From Triatoma infestans (taxonomy: Eukaryota > Arthropoda > Insecta > Hemiptera > Reduviidae): DNA of 64,000 nucleotides. Made by a program: the position numbers and the translations under genes. Where the stretch lies: the NCBI GenBank assembly GCA_011037195.1, contig JAAEAF010002629.1:1-64000 (forward strand), written 5' to 3'. The notes beneath the pieces are model-generated. The model was not told where the DNA came from, made no database searches, and saw only the letters and a program-made list of their open reading frames with translations. This document shows, in pieces, positions 49,514 to 62,322 of this stretch (position 1 is the first letter of the stretch; every line of letters starts with the position of its first letter).

Positions 49514-51849
49514 TACTCACTACATTACCCGCAAAGGAAATATCTTGAAACTAGCTTAGTAGAATAGAGCAAATGTCCATAAAGCTTGTAATAACAAAAA
49601 TAATAAATGATCCTGAGATTAGAACTGTACCCAGGTAAATTATGTTTTTCTTACACTTGCTGTAAGAAAAACAACCAATTAACAAACAAAGCAAGGGGGG
49701 TCTTTACTATTTTTCTCAGGTAATGCAGAATGAGGAATCTGAAGAAATGCCATATCGTAATATTGTGGTTGCTCTATAATAACTATGCAGGCATTTCGAC
49801 GTCTCTTGAATACTTTAGTCCGGCCACCTAATCTATGCATGTCACTCAACTTTGAAGCACATTTAATTAGGACGTCCACTGGTGTACGTCCAAAACTTAT
49901 TACTCTGGCCACCCTTCACAGTAATATTAAAAACAAATATCTGATAAAAACACTACAATGCACTTTACACCACTAAAATAAGCCACTAAAGTCAGAGTTC
50001 AGTACAAAGTTTTAGTACAATATCCACTATGTGGGATAAGTTTATTGAATGTATTTAAAAGTGGAGAACTCCTATGTAACTGATATACCTAAAAAAAAAA
50101 AAAAAAGAAACTTAAAAAACAAAAATAAAAATCAACTAAAGTAATAAGAGTGTAATCATTTTCAAGAATTTTATGGATACTAATTGAAATTCTTGGTTAA
50201 AAGTATTAAAAATCTGAAAATCTGCATCAATAATCAGAAACGGTTGTGTTTTGCAAAATAAACAAAATATTTTTCAGAAATTTAGAACTGCAGATCCGCG
50301 AGAAATAAAGCCCTATTCTTTATCTCCTTTCTCTGCCAATAGGCAATAGTTCGTTAAAATATTAACAAAAAATGTAAAATAAAAAATTCTTAAACTGATT
50401 ACAGTATAAAATAAAATGATCACTTCCTGAAACAAAACAAACAAAAAATCAAAAAGAATAACTAAAAATTAAAATAAATGAGATAATAAGATAAACAGAT
50501 ATAAAAAGCAATAATTCTCTTTCGAGAATGTGGAACTATAAAAAATGGATTCAAATGAAGTCGCATTTCAAAACTGGCTACAGAAAAAAGACAGGATGCT
50601 GCCCCTCAAATTATTTATAATGCCTTACGCATGGAGAGTGTAAGTATTAGGTGCAGGTATCAAGATTGATTACGATGTTATATTACATTGTACTTTATGG
50701 TAACTAAGTTCTCATAGTCCTAAACTGAGAACATCGAATATAGAGGGAAGTCAATAATTTGAAAAGTGAAAACATACACGGCTTTTAATGCCACCAATTC
50801 TTCCCTGGAATTGTACAGCATTATTGTAAAGCATTTAGGCCGGTTTTTGAAAGGTTACTATACAAACAATAGACGCTGACATAGGAAAGATGTAATAATA
50901 ATGTTCTGAATTGCGTTCTGGATAGCCTACGATACCATGAGTTCAAGATAGTATCATTTATTCCTGATAAATACTGTTCCCTATGGAAATGAATCGTGTT
51001 AAGAAAAGAAAACAGTCGAATTTAGTTATTGTTCTTAAAGATGAACTTCTAAAGGTGTAGAAGCAGAATCTGCACATTATAGCATGTCCAAATGTAGAGT
51101 TAAGAGTTCGGCTAAAGTGGAACAGAATACTCTCGCCATTATATAGCCAAGCAGGCTGAACGATATAGCTATGTGAACTTTTGAAAGAAAGGGAACAACA
51201 AATTCACTGCTCGAATATGTCCTCAAATAGTGACCTAAATTTTATTTAGTTTAAAATCACCCTGTCAAGAAATAAATTAGCGAAGTTTGTGAAATTGTCC
51301 AAAGCTGATACCATTACTAGTGACGCCGGCCACTAAGACCTTTCAAAAGATGACAAAGAAAATGAATTTACAAGCACTATACAGGGATTCCTGAATCGAG
51401 ATCCTTGGCAAGAGGACGTATTCTTGAAATCATATGGAATCGAAGATGATTAATGAACGTCTTTCCGAAAACGAACAGCTGAAATGTAAAGGAAATTAAT
51501 TAATTCTGTTAAAAAAACTTTACTCAATAGGTTTTTTTTGTTTAAATTCTGATCAATATTATCTCCTTCAGCTGCAATAGAAAATCTAGCCTGCGTAAAA
51601 ATAATCTAAGAGCTCACTGTAAGATTCGGGAGAATTTCTTAAGTGCGCTAATATTACGTGATTTTAGTAATACATAAACTCTGCATAACTAAAGATTCAT
51701 AACCCTAAAGTAGTCGAGAGATTTAGAATCTGGTGACCTTGGGAGGTAAAAGAAAAGCTCTTCCGATCCAAGGATTTATGGAGTATTAAAAATACAGTTA
51801 TCCTACCAAAATGAGGTGGTGGATCGTCCTATTTATGCTGAAAATTCGA
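49514..51849. other. Region upstream of gem, uninterpreted
   Basis: Should hold the gem promoter and 5' UTR. Two coding-like stretches (49679-49912 minus; 50547-50643 plus, the latter ending near a GTAAGT) are not recognised. AT-rich otherwise. Confidence 0.3.
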
Positions 51850-52080
51850 TTCTTAGGTTATGTGAGCGTTTACTCTGACCAATATGAATTTCGGCTGTTA
51901 TTGATACCATCTATATTGAAGCTGGCCTCGTCAGTGAATATATTTTTTGAAGTACAATGAGCCAACGACAGAGCTGAACCCCCAAATGGAAATCTTATGT
52001 CAACAAAGCTAACTCTTGGGAGAAACATGGGATTGAGCCAAAATAATGTAAGGCTCTCTATACCTTTATTCGTTGGCACT
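51850..52080 (-). pseudogene. Mariner-like transposase fragment
   Basis: The minus strand reads IFTDEASFNIDGINNSRNSYW followed, after stops, by ESNFQHK. This matches the FTDEAxFxxxGxxNxxNxxYW first-Asp motif of the same transposase class as the 25030-25860 remnant. Upstream sequence only weakly supports further coding. Confidence 0.65.
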
Positions 52081-52814
52081 ATATGATTACAAATTAAACG
52101 TCTAAGTTTAATAGAACATAAATAGTTTTATTTATAATTTAATTCACATTTCATCTTATATTCTTTTCACCGCAGTACTCCGGCAGATGACCATTTTGAG
52201 CGGGTTTTGTAAAAATAAACTTGTTAAATAAAGTTCTGTTTATAATTTTTCTATTAATTTCTTTTACATTTCGGCAGCCATAATTTCAAGTAGGAAATTT
52301 CAGGATCTATATTTACTAAACATTTTCGACTTCAATATGACGTCTTCAAGCTATGGACCTTGAGTGATTGGACAGCCTGTATGCAAAAATAACCAACTTA
52401 GCTTCGAATCATCAAGCATACTCAGAAGCAATGATTTTACAAGGTTTTTTCCTTGCATAATTCAAGAAAGAAAACCCACAAAATAAAACTGCATAATATT
52501 CAAAAATATGTATATTAAAAATTAACTAATGGTCACATTATGGCAGAATAATCTGCCGCATAAACTCTGCATAAAAAAATTACCTACTTATGAGGTACAA
52601 CAGTTAAATAATTTGAAAAAGTACCACATTTTTATTATATGGAACTTATTGAATACTGCTTTAAAATAAAGATCGAAGATCTTGATTTTTAAGAATAAAG
52701 TAACGCTCAAAATTTGTGTGTTACTTTGTGTAAGTAAATCATATTGTTTTAACTTTCCAATTTATTAAATTTTATAATTTATTTTATGTAAGAACTTACA
52801 TGAAAATTAGAATT

Positions 52815-53110
52815 TTAGTTTTCTCTTAAGAGGAAGTATTGCAATCAGGTCAGTTGAGTTTCACCGGAATTCACATATTCTGAGGCCTACGGACTATGAA
52901 AAAGATGGTTTTAGAGATTGTTCGATGAGATTTCTGTGTAAGGACATCATAGCTCAAAATCGTAAAAGTTCTGCGTTTTCATGTGGGGACACGCTTTTTT
53001 TTAATGAACTTGATATATAGTCCTATAACTTTATTTGAAACATTTTTACGAGAGAATTACTGATGGGGTTATGGGAGGATCCGTGATTTCTAAGGATAAT
53101 GAAAGACGTA
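52815..53110 (-). repeat. Diverged ACTTTCTCTTACT-family copy
   Basis: TTCTCTTAAGAGGAAGTATTGC then TTTCACCGGAATTCAC follow the order of reversed family copies, but the rest is strongly diverged. Confidence 0.4.
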
Positions 53111-53864
53111 AAAATTCCAAATCTTAAAAGAATTTTTTTTTTTTTTTAATGTTCGTCTATTATTGAGAATTATTTGCTGGATATATCTCTCTTAGTAAAT
53201 CAAATCTGAATCTCATATAAAACGACTTATAAAGAATTTTGACAGACCTTTACTCTCGATTATTCATGTTTGCCTGTAACAACATGTATACTTTGATCCT
53301 GGCTCGAATAACAATGTCCAGCACCATTTATCTAGGGATACGTATACATCATGGATGTTAATACTGGGATCACAATACACACAGTGCGTATTATCTTGCT
53401 TCAGCTATTACTATACAAAGCTCAAAGGCCAAACGTCTTAACAAGAGAGGCGGAAATTCCAAAAAAATGCAAGATGTGATTATTTTTATTTCATTAAACG
53501 TATTTAGCACATACACCCACAGAAAATGGAGAAGTATAGCACCAATAATATAATATGATTGTTATAATGATTTATTTTGCAAAGGATAATTCAATGTGAA
53601 AAAAAATTAAAACTTGATATTGAAAAAACATTTTTGAAACTTTTATTTATTTTAATTAATTGCACATTTAGCAAAAGCTTACAAAAAGCTTGTGGCTGCA
53701 GATTTTTACTGGAAAAATAAAATAAAGTATAAAAGAAAACAATACTTGGAAAAAATCTTAACATTACAATTTTTTTAATAAAAACTAATCTTACTGATTT
53801 CATGTTTTAAATTCTGAACAAAATATAAAATTATTTTTAGAATTATAACTCGTTAGAATTATCG

Positions 53865-54800
53865 TTATAATTTTTTACATTTTTTGCAAAGTAATCCTCT
53901 GAATACTTCATAATGGTGATTAAGAGATTTAATTGTATGAATTTTAGTCAATGAACCAAGTGCCCCTTTTTCGGATGAAATACTGTAAAAGACTCTTTTA
54001 ACTCTGCTATGAATAAGAGCCATGGCGCACATAATGCAAGGTTCATGGGTTGTATAAACATAATATCCTGTACATAAATAGGGATCATTTCCGAGAATAT
54101 GTTTCGGGAGCTTCTGTAAGTGGTTATCTGACGAAGAATTAAACCAAGCACTACCACCTTGTATTTTAGCTACCATATCAATAGCTAACATTACTGAATG
54201 TTTAAGAGGATGATTAGATTTCTCACTAGATGTACTACATAACATTTTATTATTGAGTGGATTAACTATTACAGTTCCCGTTTTTTCCTCACTTTTTACA
54301 GCAATTTGATAGGCCATGTCCATCCATTTTTCATGAGTTTCCAATTCTTTCTCGTTAAATATGGTATTATTTATAAGTTTTTCTAAATACTTGTCTTCAT
54401 AAAAATTACAAGGCCAAACTTTATTAGCATCTTCAAACTGCTTCCTTGTTCTAGGTGGCCTTGAAATAACTTTCAATCTCTTAAAATCGGATAAAAGAGA
54501 ACTATCAAAACCTATTTGTTTCAGAAATAGTTCTACATCAGCAATATCTGCACACAAACAAATGAGCACCATACCATTGTTAACTCTTTTTAAATGCTGC
54601 AAATTAGGAATAGGAAGCAAGCTATTCAGATCTAATATGACTCTCTTAATATGTTGTTTGTTCAAGATTTTTCCAATATACACATCTACAGCTGGGACTT
54701 CGCAAAATAAATCATTCGGTAAAATACATTCCAGTGTTGGTCGATCGGTTCCTAAGCATTCATCAAATTGCAATCGAAGTTTCTTTCTTTCTGGTTCCAT
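53865..54800 (-). CDS. ADAT3: tRNA-specific adenosine deaminase subunit ADAT3 (single exon)
   Basis: 311-residue non-catalytic partner of ADAT2; the heterodimer converts wobble adenosine 34 to inosine in several tRNAs. The C-terminal cytidine/deoxycytidylate-deaminase fold spans about residues 155-305. Zinc ligands are visible: His201 in HPLKHSVM, and Cys255 and Cys258 in HEPCIMCAMALIHSRVKRVFY. The proton-shuttling Glu of active deaminases is Val203, the hallmark of ADAT3. The N-terminal half (about 1-150, with KVISRPPRTRKQFEDA and VWPCNFYEDKYLE) matches the ADAT3-specific domain thought to help bind tRNA. Start: the Met at 54800 is followed by a normal family-like N-terminus. A candidate AATAAA on the minus strand lies near 53645-53652. 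Confidence 0.95.
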   Translation of the reverse strand: MEPERKKLRLQFDECLGTDRPTLECILPNDLFCEVPAVDVYIGKILNKQHIKRVILDLNSLLPIPNLQHLKRVNNGMVLICLCADIADVELFLKQIGFDSSLLSDFKRLKVISRPPRTRKQFEDANKVWPCNFYEDKYLEKLINNTIFNEKELETHEKWMDMAYQIAVKSEEKTGTVIVNPLNNKMLCSTSSEKSNHPLKHSVMLAIDMVAKIQGGSAWFNSSSDNHLQKLPKHILGNDPYLCTGYYVYTTHEPCIMCAMALIHSRVKRVFYSISSEKGALGSLTKIHTIKSLNHHYEVFRGLLCKKCKKL

Positions 54801-56360
54801 TCAGACAAAAACCATAACCTACAAAACAGAAATTAAAATTAATTAAATTTACAAAAAAATAATTTACTTTTTTTAATGAGATAAAGATTAAGAATACTTA
54901 CAAACAATTTGACGATGCCATCAAAGAAAAATTATAATCGCATTAATATAGGTACAAGAAAAAACACTGCTAAAAACATCAAAATGTAAAGTCTCGTATT
55001 GCAGAAGTTTCCTCCAGGAAATATGTATTTGGGTTTTTATTGTTTAAGTTGCTTGATTGCAAAAAGGATTCTCTAGAGACTAATACAAACTTCTAAAGTA
55101 AATCACCCGAGTTAAGTTGGAATTACGAGTTTCAGCTCCTTTAAACTTTTTTCATTCTTTAATACCACCAAATGCAGTTTTTCAGAATCTTTAAATGTTT
55201 CTGATAAAATGAATGTTAAGCTCTAATTTTAATATATCTTTACTTATCTCTATCTTTAATATATATATATACACTTTAAATTAAATTCGATTCCAGCCTG
55301 AAATTTCCTATGATAAAAAAATGGATCCAAGAAATTTAAAATTTAGCAATTTATACTCTACCCCTACATAAACACATAAGGCCAGTATTTCAATCATTAT
55401 TACTGCTATAAACTATGATATACTGAATTTTCGATTACATTTTAATAAATCTCCCTTTAAATAGAAATTAATAATAAGAGGTAAAAACACTTCTGCAAAG
55501 AGGAAGTATTGCCATTAGTAAGTACTAAGAAATAGTAACAGTATTCCTATTTTCTTTCTATTCTAAATTCATAAAACAATAGGTCTAACTAAAATCTAGA
55601 ACGATCTAGCAGATCCTAAAATGGCTTAACTTTACCCGACATTAGAGCTATTTTCGAATAAATCGCGAGCAAATAAAAAAATAAAAATAAAAATTAAATG
55701 TCACTTCCAGTTGAGGGATCATCTGGCACAAATGGTATAAGTATTAAGTTCATTTACATTTTCTAAGAACCTTTTTTTTAATCGGTATACCTCTAAAACA
55801 AGTACTTCCGTTGAAAACTCTAAGTCGAAATCTGATATAAAACCTGGGAAAATATATATCTTTATATATATATGTACTACTCATCCAGAAAACTTATATA
55901 AACCAGCTAACATACTACTGAAAATTAAATTAAATACAAAAATATTTATGTAAACATAATAATAATTATAACAAAAAAATATAAAAAAATATTTATCTAA
56001 GCATAAAATAATCATTATTATTATTATTCAATTCATTGCTGTTAGAATGAATAAATACTAATATTAAGAAACGATGTCTTCCAACTTTTTAATTACCTTA
56101 TTATTTACTTTAATGTAATTACTTTATTGTAAATTATTTTAAGTTACTGAATTTTGTTCTGAAGTCTACAGAAGAATAAATAAATTTCCGGACTTAAGAA
56201 GTAAATAACATTTTAGCGAAAAGTATATTAGCTAGTTCTCCAGGGTTATTGGAATTTGCAAATATACCAACCTAACAGCACCGATACCTCCATCACTCAT
56301 AAACTACGTTATGGCCTGCAAAGGTAGTTGATTTACTTGGAATTAGCAAACATTAGCTAT

Positions 56361-56379
56361 ACACACACACACACACACA
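56361..56379. repeat. (AC)n microsatellite
   Basis: Nine AC units. Confidence 0.9.
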
Positions 56380-56414
56380 TATTTTAAAGACGACCTAATG
56401 TATTTATAAACCTG

Positions 56415-56470
56415 ATATCCAAGGGAACTACAATAGATCTTGTAGGTCGCAGTGGATTTGGTTTTAGAGC
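56415..56470 (+). repeat. 3'-end fragment of the 6535 LINE family
   Basis: CAAGGGAACTACAATAGATC and TTGTAGGTCGCAGTGGA match the 3' untranslated region of the LINE at 6535-7760 (CACAATAGACCT...TTGTAGGTCGCAGTGGA), with part of the hairpin loop deleted. No coding part remains. Confidence 0.65.
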
Positions 56471-58381
56471 CATCTCTCAACACATCTAACATATAATTAT
56501 ATTTCACAGAATCTGTTACTGACGTTGAAAATCAGCAGATCCGTAAAAGTAAAGTTACAAGATATTATTTTCCCACACTAAATGTTCCCAGAATCTATTA
56601 CTGAAGTTGAAACATTGTCAGGTTAAGTTTACAAGAGACTATATACTGAAGTTACAGAATACATGTAAGAATTATTGAAGGGTATTCCTTCTAAATAGAA
56701 AAAGCAAATTTGCTTAATAAAAGTTTAAAAGTAAATTAAAATAAAACTGTATATGAAACATTAGGTAAAATATAGTTACTAATTACTAACAATTAAATGT
56801 TAGCAACATTTAATAATTTGAAATTGCTGGCTTACTTACTTATCGCAATGAGAATGGATATGTTAATGTTTCTGTAATTACATTTATATAATTATCGCAA
56901 AACAGAAGATCAAAGTATCGTACTAATTCAAAAGCAGCCATTGGTATTTGTGGCACTCTGTAAAAATAAACTAACTTAGTCGCGAGCAAGTGAACGTGTA
57001 GTACTGAGTTATTAAACGCAAAAATGGAGTCATCAGGATTAATTAGTGAATATGAGATATGAAGAGAGAACATACTGCTCTCATCTATAGACTCTCCCAA
57101 CAATACTATCTCCCTAGTCAAGCATATTCCTCCAGCAATGAAATCCTTATTCGAGCAATATGAAAATGTTTTACAATTTATTAATACTTTTTACTTAAAA
57201 TGCTATTCATCTGAGTCTTTTTTATTATACAAAAAATTTGTTAAAAATAAATAAAATTACGGATGTAATTAAAACTTTACAGTTATTTCAAGTTTCATTA
57301 TATCGATTATTACATTAAAAATAGGTAACTGATATATTTTAATTTTTGTTTAATGCGTATTATGTAATTTTAAGATATATATCTGTATACATAATTAAGG
57401 GTTAAGTTTCGAAGAAGCGGGCATTTCTAATTAGGTCAATACAAAGGTCAAGTGGTGCTAAATGATTAGTCTTTACAATGAAACATAAATTGGTTTAGTG
57501 TCTATGTAAATTGTTAATGCAAACTAGTAAATTATTATAAAGTTTCTAGGCATTACATGCTTAACGAAACATATTTAAGCACAATTTTCCTTTAATTACT
57601 GTGTTTCAATCTGTTCAATGGTAATTAAGATTGAAATGAATAATTATACAAATTTACTTCTAAATTTAACACTTTGAAACATTACATTTTATTTAAATAA
57701 TGTAACTTGCACTTAAATTCATCAATAAGTGGAACGGAAAAAAATAGTGAACTATGTATACTTCCAAAATAAATGTTTAAATTAAAAAAGGAATATAAAA
57801 TCTACAGCCTTTAATCATCATAATGTTAATAATGATAAATTCATATAATACCTACACCTAAAATGTGTTATAAACTAATTATTTCCAACAACTTGAAAAG
57901 ATATGGAAATCAAAAATACAAATTCCAAAAGAAATAATCTAAATTTCACTCGAAATTATTCTATCAGAAAATGTGAAAATAATTCGACTCAGTGACGTCT
58001 AACGCTTCAAGGAAATATTTATTAGTTCCCTAATATGCGCCAGCTTAATTAGAATGTTCAAATAATTGGTTTTATATTGTTTTAAAGCACACGGAAGATT
58101 TGTAACTGACAATCGTCATCATATTTTGATGAGGAAAAACTTTCAATTAGAGAGAATTATTACTTATTTCGCTGAGTAAAAACCTAATTCGTTATGCAAT
58201 TATTTTAATAAGTAAATAATGATTAATGCAATGAATAATCAAAATTTAAAAGAGAAAGCAATCTTGGAAAATATGCATATTCCAATTTTTAAAGGACATT
58301 CATTGAATCAAAGAATTGATTATAGAAAATTATAATACTCACATTTAAATAAATAATATAAAAATCACTTGAAATGTTTTA

Positions 58382-58446
58382 ATGAGACGCAGCATTCAAG
58401 AATTGCCATCTGAAAATCTGAGTATCAATGACGTCTACTGGACAGG
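58382..58446 (+). CDS. Candidate upstream first exon of the hexosaminidase D-like gene
   Basis: ATG at 58382 opens MRRSIQELPSENLSIND and reaches a donor at 58447 (GTAGGT) in phase 2. An acceptor TTGCAG at 58635-58640 precedes 22 bases that are open and in frame with the downstream ATG at 58663, giving a 29-residue N-terminal extension. The known HEXD N-terminus corresponds to the 58663 start, so this exon may be 5' UTR or an alternative start. Confidence 0.35.
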
Positions 58447-58662
58447 GTAGGTTACATACTTGGTTATTTTCAATTTTATTATTTATTATTTTTTCATCCG
58501 AGTTGTTGTCTTGGGCTTCGAAAAAGGTGTTTAGACACGCGATGAAGCAACCGAGAATCCTTTAAAAAAGTAAATGAACATGAATCTTTCGTAAAAAAAA
58601 CTCAAATTAATATGTGATTGTATATGAGAAATCCTTGCAGCATCAATTGGCAAAAATGCGAA

Positions 58663-60842
58663 ATGGAATCACGTTCCACACTGGGACTTCATAGACTTGT
58701 ACATTTTGACTTGAAAAGAGCTCCAATTAAGGTTGACTATTTTGAAAAGGTAAACTTCTCTCTGTTATTATTGTCTTCAATTTTGTCCGCATAAAAGTTT
58801 CCTTAAATACTATAGAAAGTCATTTTTTTGTTAGCTCTTTCCACTGCTACATATCTGGGGGGCCACGGGAGTGCTTATAGAATGGGAAGATACATTCCCT
58901 TATAGTGGAGAAATTTCTGTTATTGGATCTTCTGGGCCTGGAGCTGTTGGTTACAAAGAAGATGAAGTTGAAAGAATATATAAACTGGCTGAGGAAAATG
59001 AATTAATTGTAGTTCCTCTCGTTCAAACCTTTGGACATTTAGAGGTAATATATAATTATTTCCTATTATTTGTGTCCTCTAATAAATTAGTATACCTAAT
59101 ATTAAACTATTTTTAAATGCAAACTGAGTGACTTTTTTTTTCAGTTCGTATTGCGACACGAAAAATGGACTTACCTCCGCGAAGTAAGCAAATATCCTAG
59201 CAGTTTATGCCCTAGTCATCCAGATTCGCTCCGACTTGTTACCACCATGATAGACCAAGTCATTGAAAAGGCTCCTAAGACACCTAGCTTTTTTCATATT
59301 GGAGCTGATGAGGTTTCACTTGTTTGTTCTTTTTTATTTTTGTTATAGAGGTTTTCTGAATAAATAAAATCGTATAAGTGGTTATTTAGAGCATTATTGT
59401 TCTGTTTATTACTTTCTGTATTTTTCATAAACCACATTTTTTATTATTTAAGATGAAATTATTTTCTGTCTATGATGGATATTGTTCAGGTTTGGCATAT
59501 CGGGATGTGCAGTATTTGTAGTGATTTCGAAAGGCCATATCTTCTAATGAATCATCTGTTATCAGTACTGAAACATATTCAAGACAAACATCCGGGTATT
59601 CGGCCTATTATGTGGGATGATATGCTCAGGACTGTATCTGCCGATATTATTAAGGGTAAAATAAAATAAAAACAAAGAATAGATTTTAACATTATATTTT
59701 GACTCAGCACTGGTGTCAAGTTAATTGTGTCACTTCAGATTTTTGCCAGTTTGGATACGAAAAATTGTTTAGTGCTCCAAATAAAACAACATACCTATTC
59801 AATGAAAACCATTAACTTGATAGCTGATATTATTAACCATTTCTACACTTTTCTGCTCAACTCCAAGAATACCCGACATCTTCCTTTACTGGACTATTCA
59901 AGTTTTTTCATGATAGTACCTACTCAGAACTTGCTTGGGAGCTGAAGTAGACATATTTTATTCCTTAAGAGCCAGTGCCTTGCGACCAAGGCAGTGATAT
60001 TCTTATATTCTCCTTTCGTTTTGCCAAGAAGATATATTTACGAGTCTTTAGTAGACCTTCCAGAAAAAGTGCCTCTACATCTCAATATATCTCCAAGTGA
60101 AGATGTTTTCCATGTGAGCCATTTTTCAGTAGTCTATGGTACAACAGACGTGTTGTGTTGTACGAATGTCGGTTTCTTCGTCCCTCGGCACTCAGCCTAC
60201 GCAGGCTATTGTGGTTTGCCAGGGACTTCAGCTCCTACTGCAGTCTGCAATGTGGAAGCACTTCCTCTAAAGCTTTTAGTTAGCATGACTGTCAGAAATA
60301 TTGTAGTTAGCTCTTGAGGAGTTGAAGTGCAGAGTTTGTTTTTAAACTGTCTCGGTTTAGCCCAACTAGGCAAATTTCTGGTATAATATAGAGTAGTGTA
60401 TATTAATTGTTAATTTAGATAATTCCTTCTGATAGCGAAATCATGTTTGTAAGTTATTAAAAATTCATATTTTTTTTAATAAAGATTATTTTAATTTTTA
60501 GAATTCCAGCTTGGAAAAATGGTCGATCCTATGGTTTGGTTCTACGAGCCTGCGCAGTATTTTCAGGTTCCCACTGGTGTGCATTTTTAGCGAACCTAAA
60601 TAGTATCCATTAGTACGTTTTTAGTGAGTCTTAACTCTCGATCATTTTCCAGGATTATGGGAAAAATATGCGGATTGTTTTGGAAAGTTGTGGATAGCTT
60701 CTGCATTCAAAGGTGCCACTGGTCCCTGTCAAGTGCTACCTGTGATTCAGCACCATGTAAGCAACCATGAACAATGGCTCTCTACCGTTTCTAAACTAGA
60801 CAGAATTACTATTTTAGGTATTGCTATTACAGGATGGTCAAG
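58663..60842 (+). CDS. Hexosaminidase D-like GH20 enzyme, first six exons (3' end not in window)
   Basis: Beta-N-acetyl-hexosaminidase of the nucleocytoplasmic HEXD (HEXDC) type. Exons: 58663-58749, 58835-59044, 59145-59312, 59490-59655, 60502-60576, 60653-60842, with consistent phases (about 298 residues). Family landmarks in order: RLVHFDLKRAP, GVLIEWEDTFPYSG, PLVQTFGHLE, REVSKYPSSLCPSHPDSL, FFHIGADE with the catalytic Asp-Glu pair at residues 154-155, IRPIMWDDML, VDPMVWFY, LWIASAFKGATGPCQ and ITGWSR. Exon 5 ends at the GT in ACTG|GTGTGC, because only that donor keeps frame with exon 6. No signal peptide is seen, in keeping with HEXD rather than lysosomal enzymes. The next expected exon (YDHY-type motif) was not found before 64000. 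A possible upstream coding exon is given separately. Confidence 0.92.
59700..60340. pseudogene. Decayed coding-like sequence in the hexosaminidase intron 4
   Basis: Less AT-rich than neighbouring intron and open over 107 codons on plus (59994-60317), while the minus strand also gives protein-like fragments (VGAEVPGKPQ, ECRGTKKPTFVQHN). No frame gives a recognisable domain. Probably a dead transposon or retrocopy. Confidence 0.3.
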
Positions 60843-62322
60843 GTAAGCTATATATTTTCTATCTACTTGGGTTCAAAGAAAGAACGATGATTCATTAGAA
60901 TGAGTTCTGACCAAAACATGTTAGAAGAAAGTCCAAATCTTATGGGTCCCATGAAAATTGGGCCCAAACATTTTGAGCTGCTCGCCTTAAAAAAAAATTA
61001 ACAGCATAAAAAAACTGAATTTCTAAAGTTTCATTTTTTGTGTAGTAAAAAAAAAAAACAAAGTTGCTGTGACATTTGCGTCTTTTATACCTACAAATAA
61101 CAAAGTAAATGAAGATGTTGAATTTAACTTAAAACATGGAACTAAAAAAGATATGTTAAGGTAAAGGAGGCTAATATTGAAAAAAAAATTCCAAATATAA
61201 AAAAAGTTCTTATTGAGATAGATAAACTGGTGCGCTGTTCTCAATTTATTAATATCATCTTTATTTTTATCAGCAGCATTCTTAAATCACCATGATTTGC
61301 TTTTGGATTGCCTTCAGATAGTACTGTTTGAACATAAACTTGCTAACATTTCATTATTTGTGAGATCTAAAAGGCATAAAAATTTTCTTTAAATAAGGAA
61401 GAAAATATATAGAATACTCAAATGTAAATTGCTGTTTTATGAAAAACAATAAGATAGTTAACTTTATTTGATTCATACTCCGTATATTCATCCATATTTG
61501 TAACCTCGAATAAAATTGAAGATTTTAAATTATTAACTATTAGAAGAAACAATTAGAAATTTAAATTGCTAAATTCAGAAGAATTTAAATTAAATTATAA
61601 ACTGTTATCTTTTTATGACACTGTAAACACGTCTTTGCACATATATTTCCCAGGGCCGGTATAACCAATAGGGAAGGAAGACAAATGTCTAGAGCTCGTA
61701 ATTCGGAGGGGCCCGGATTCAATCGAGCCCGGCGCTTGTTAAAATTTATATATTTATTTTTGTAATTTATGTTATATTTATTATCAAAATGTCAAAATTA
61801 TTATGTCTTGCTAGTTTTGAAATTCGCGCACGATACCGCAGAATAGAATTGAGGTGAATGACTTATTAACTTTATATTTTCAAAATAATATGTAAGAAAA
61901 CACTGTGAAAAATCTCAAAAGCAATCTTTTGATAAAAAGTGTTGGAAAATTAGTATATTAAAAGAGTTCTGAGGTACCCTATAAAAAAAATATACGAGTA
62001 AACGGCACAAAGACAATAGTTCTACAAGTGAAGTTGGTTACAATCGTTACAAAGCGAGATAAGGTGGGAAATTTAAAAAGGAGCATAAATATTTTCGCTA
62101 AAAATAAATTGTAGCTATGAAATTTGAAAATTATGAGTTACGGTAATTTTATAAAATAGAGAATATGTATGTATCTTCCCTGATTATTAACTAAGAGGGA
62201 TCGAGTTCAGGCCCTGGCAAGGTCATATTTCTATTTTCATTCATGAAATCATGCAAACATCTGATTACTTGATTACAAACACTCCTCTGGTTGATGACCT
62301 AAGTTGCCTTTTGGAGACTTAG
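60843..62322. other. Intron or downstream flank of the hexosaminidase D-like gene
   Basis: AT-rich with no exon seen. Around 61650-61740 a GC-richer patch (AGGGCCGGTATAACC ... GGATTCAATCGAGCCCGG) contains a weak B-box-like match and may be an old tRNA-derived repeat. Confidence 0.35.

Larger units (their letters stand above)
54801..58381. other. Spacer between ADAT3 and the hexosaminidase D-like gene
   Basis: These genes are divergently transcribed, so both promoters should lie here. I see no defined element. It contains a weak family-repeat fragment at about 55490-55860 (GAGGAAGTATTGCC, CACTTCCAGTTGAGGGATC), a LINE 3' fragment at 56415-56470 and a CA tract at 56361-56379. Confidence 0.4.

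Noticed and set aside
49679..49912. Minus ORF with a protein-like stretch (IIEQPQYYDMAFLQIPHSAL)
   Set aside because: Starts only at GTG, no recognised family, no splice context that links it to gem; kept as unknown.
50547..50643. Short plus-strand ORF starting MDSNEVAFQNWLQ and ending near a GTAAGT
   Set aside because: Could be a first exon, but no second exon or family was found.
50990..51470. Possible pogo/Tigger-like remnant (MNRVKKRKQSN...)
   Set aside because: Only a weak similarity in pattern with many stops; not enough to call.
56840..57121. 93-codon minus ORF
   Set aside because: Starts at a non-ATG codon, no domain recognised, and could be chance in AT-rich DNA despite a splice-acceptor-like TTTTTACAG inside.
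61655..61740. Second tRNA-like SINE head
   Set aside because: Only a weak B-box-like match and no body shared with the other SINEs.
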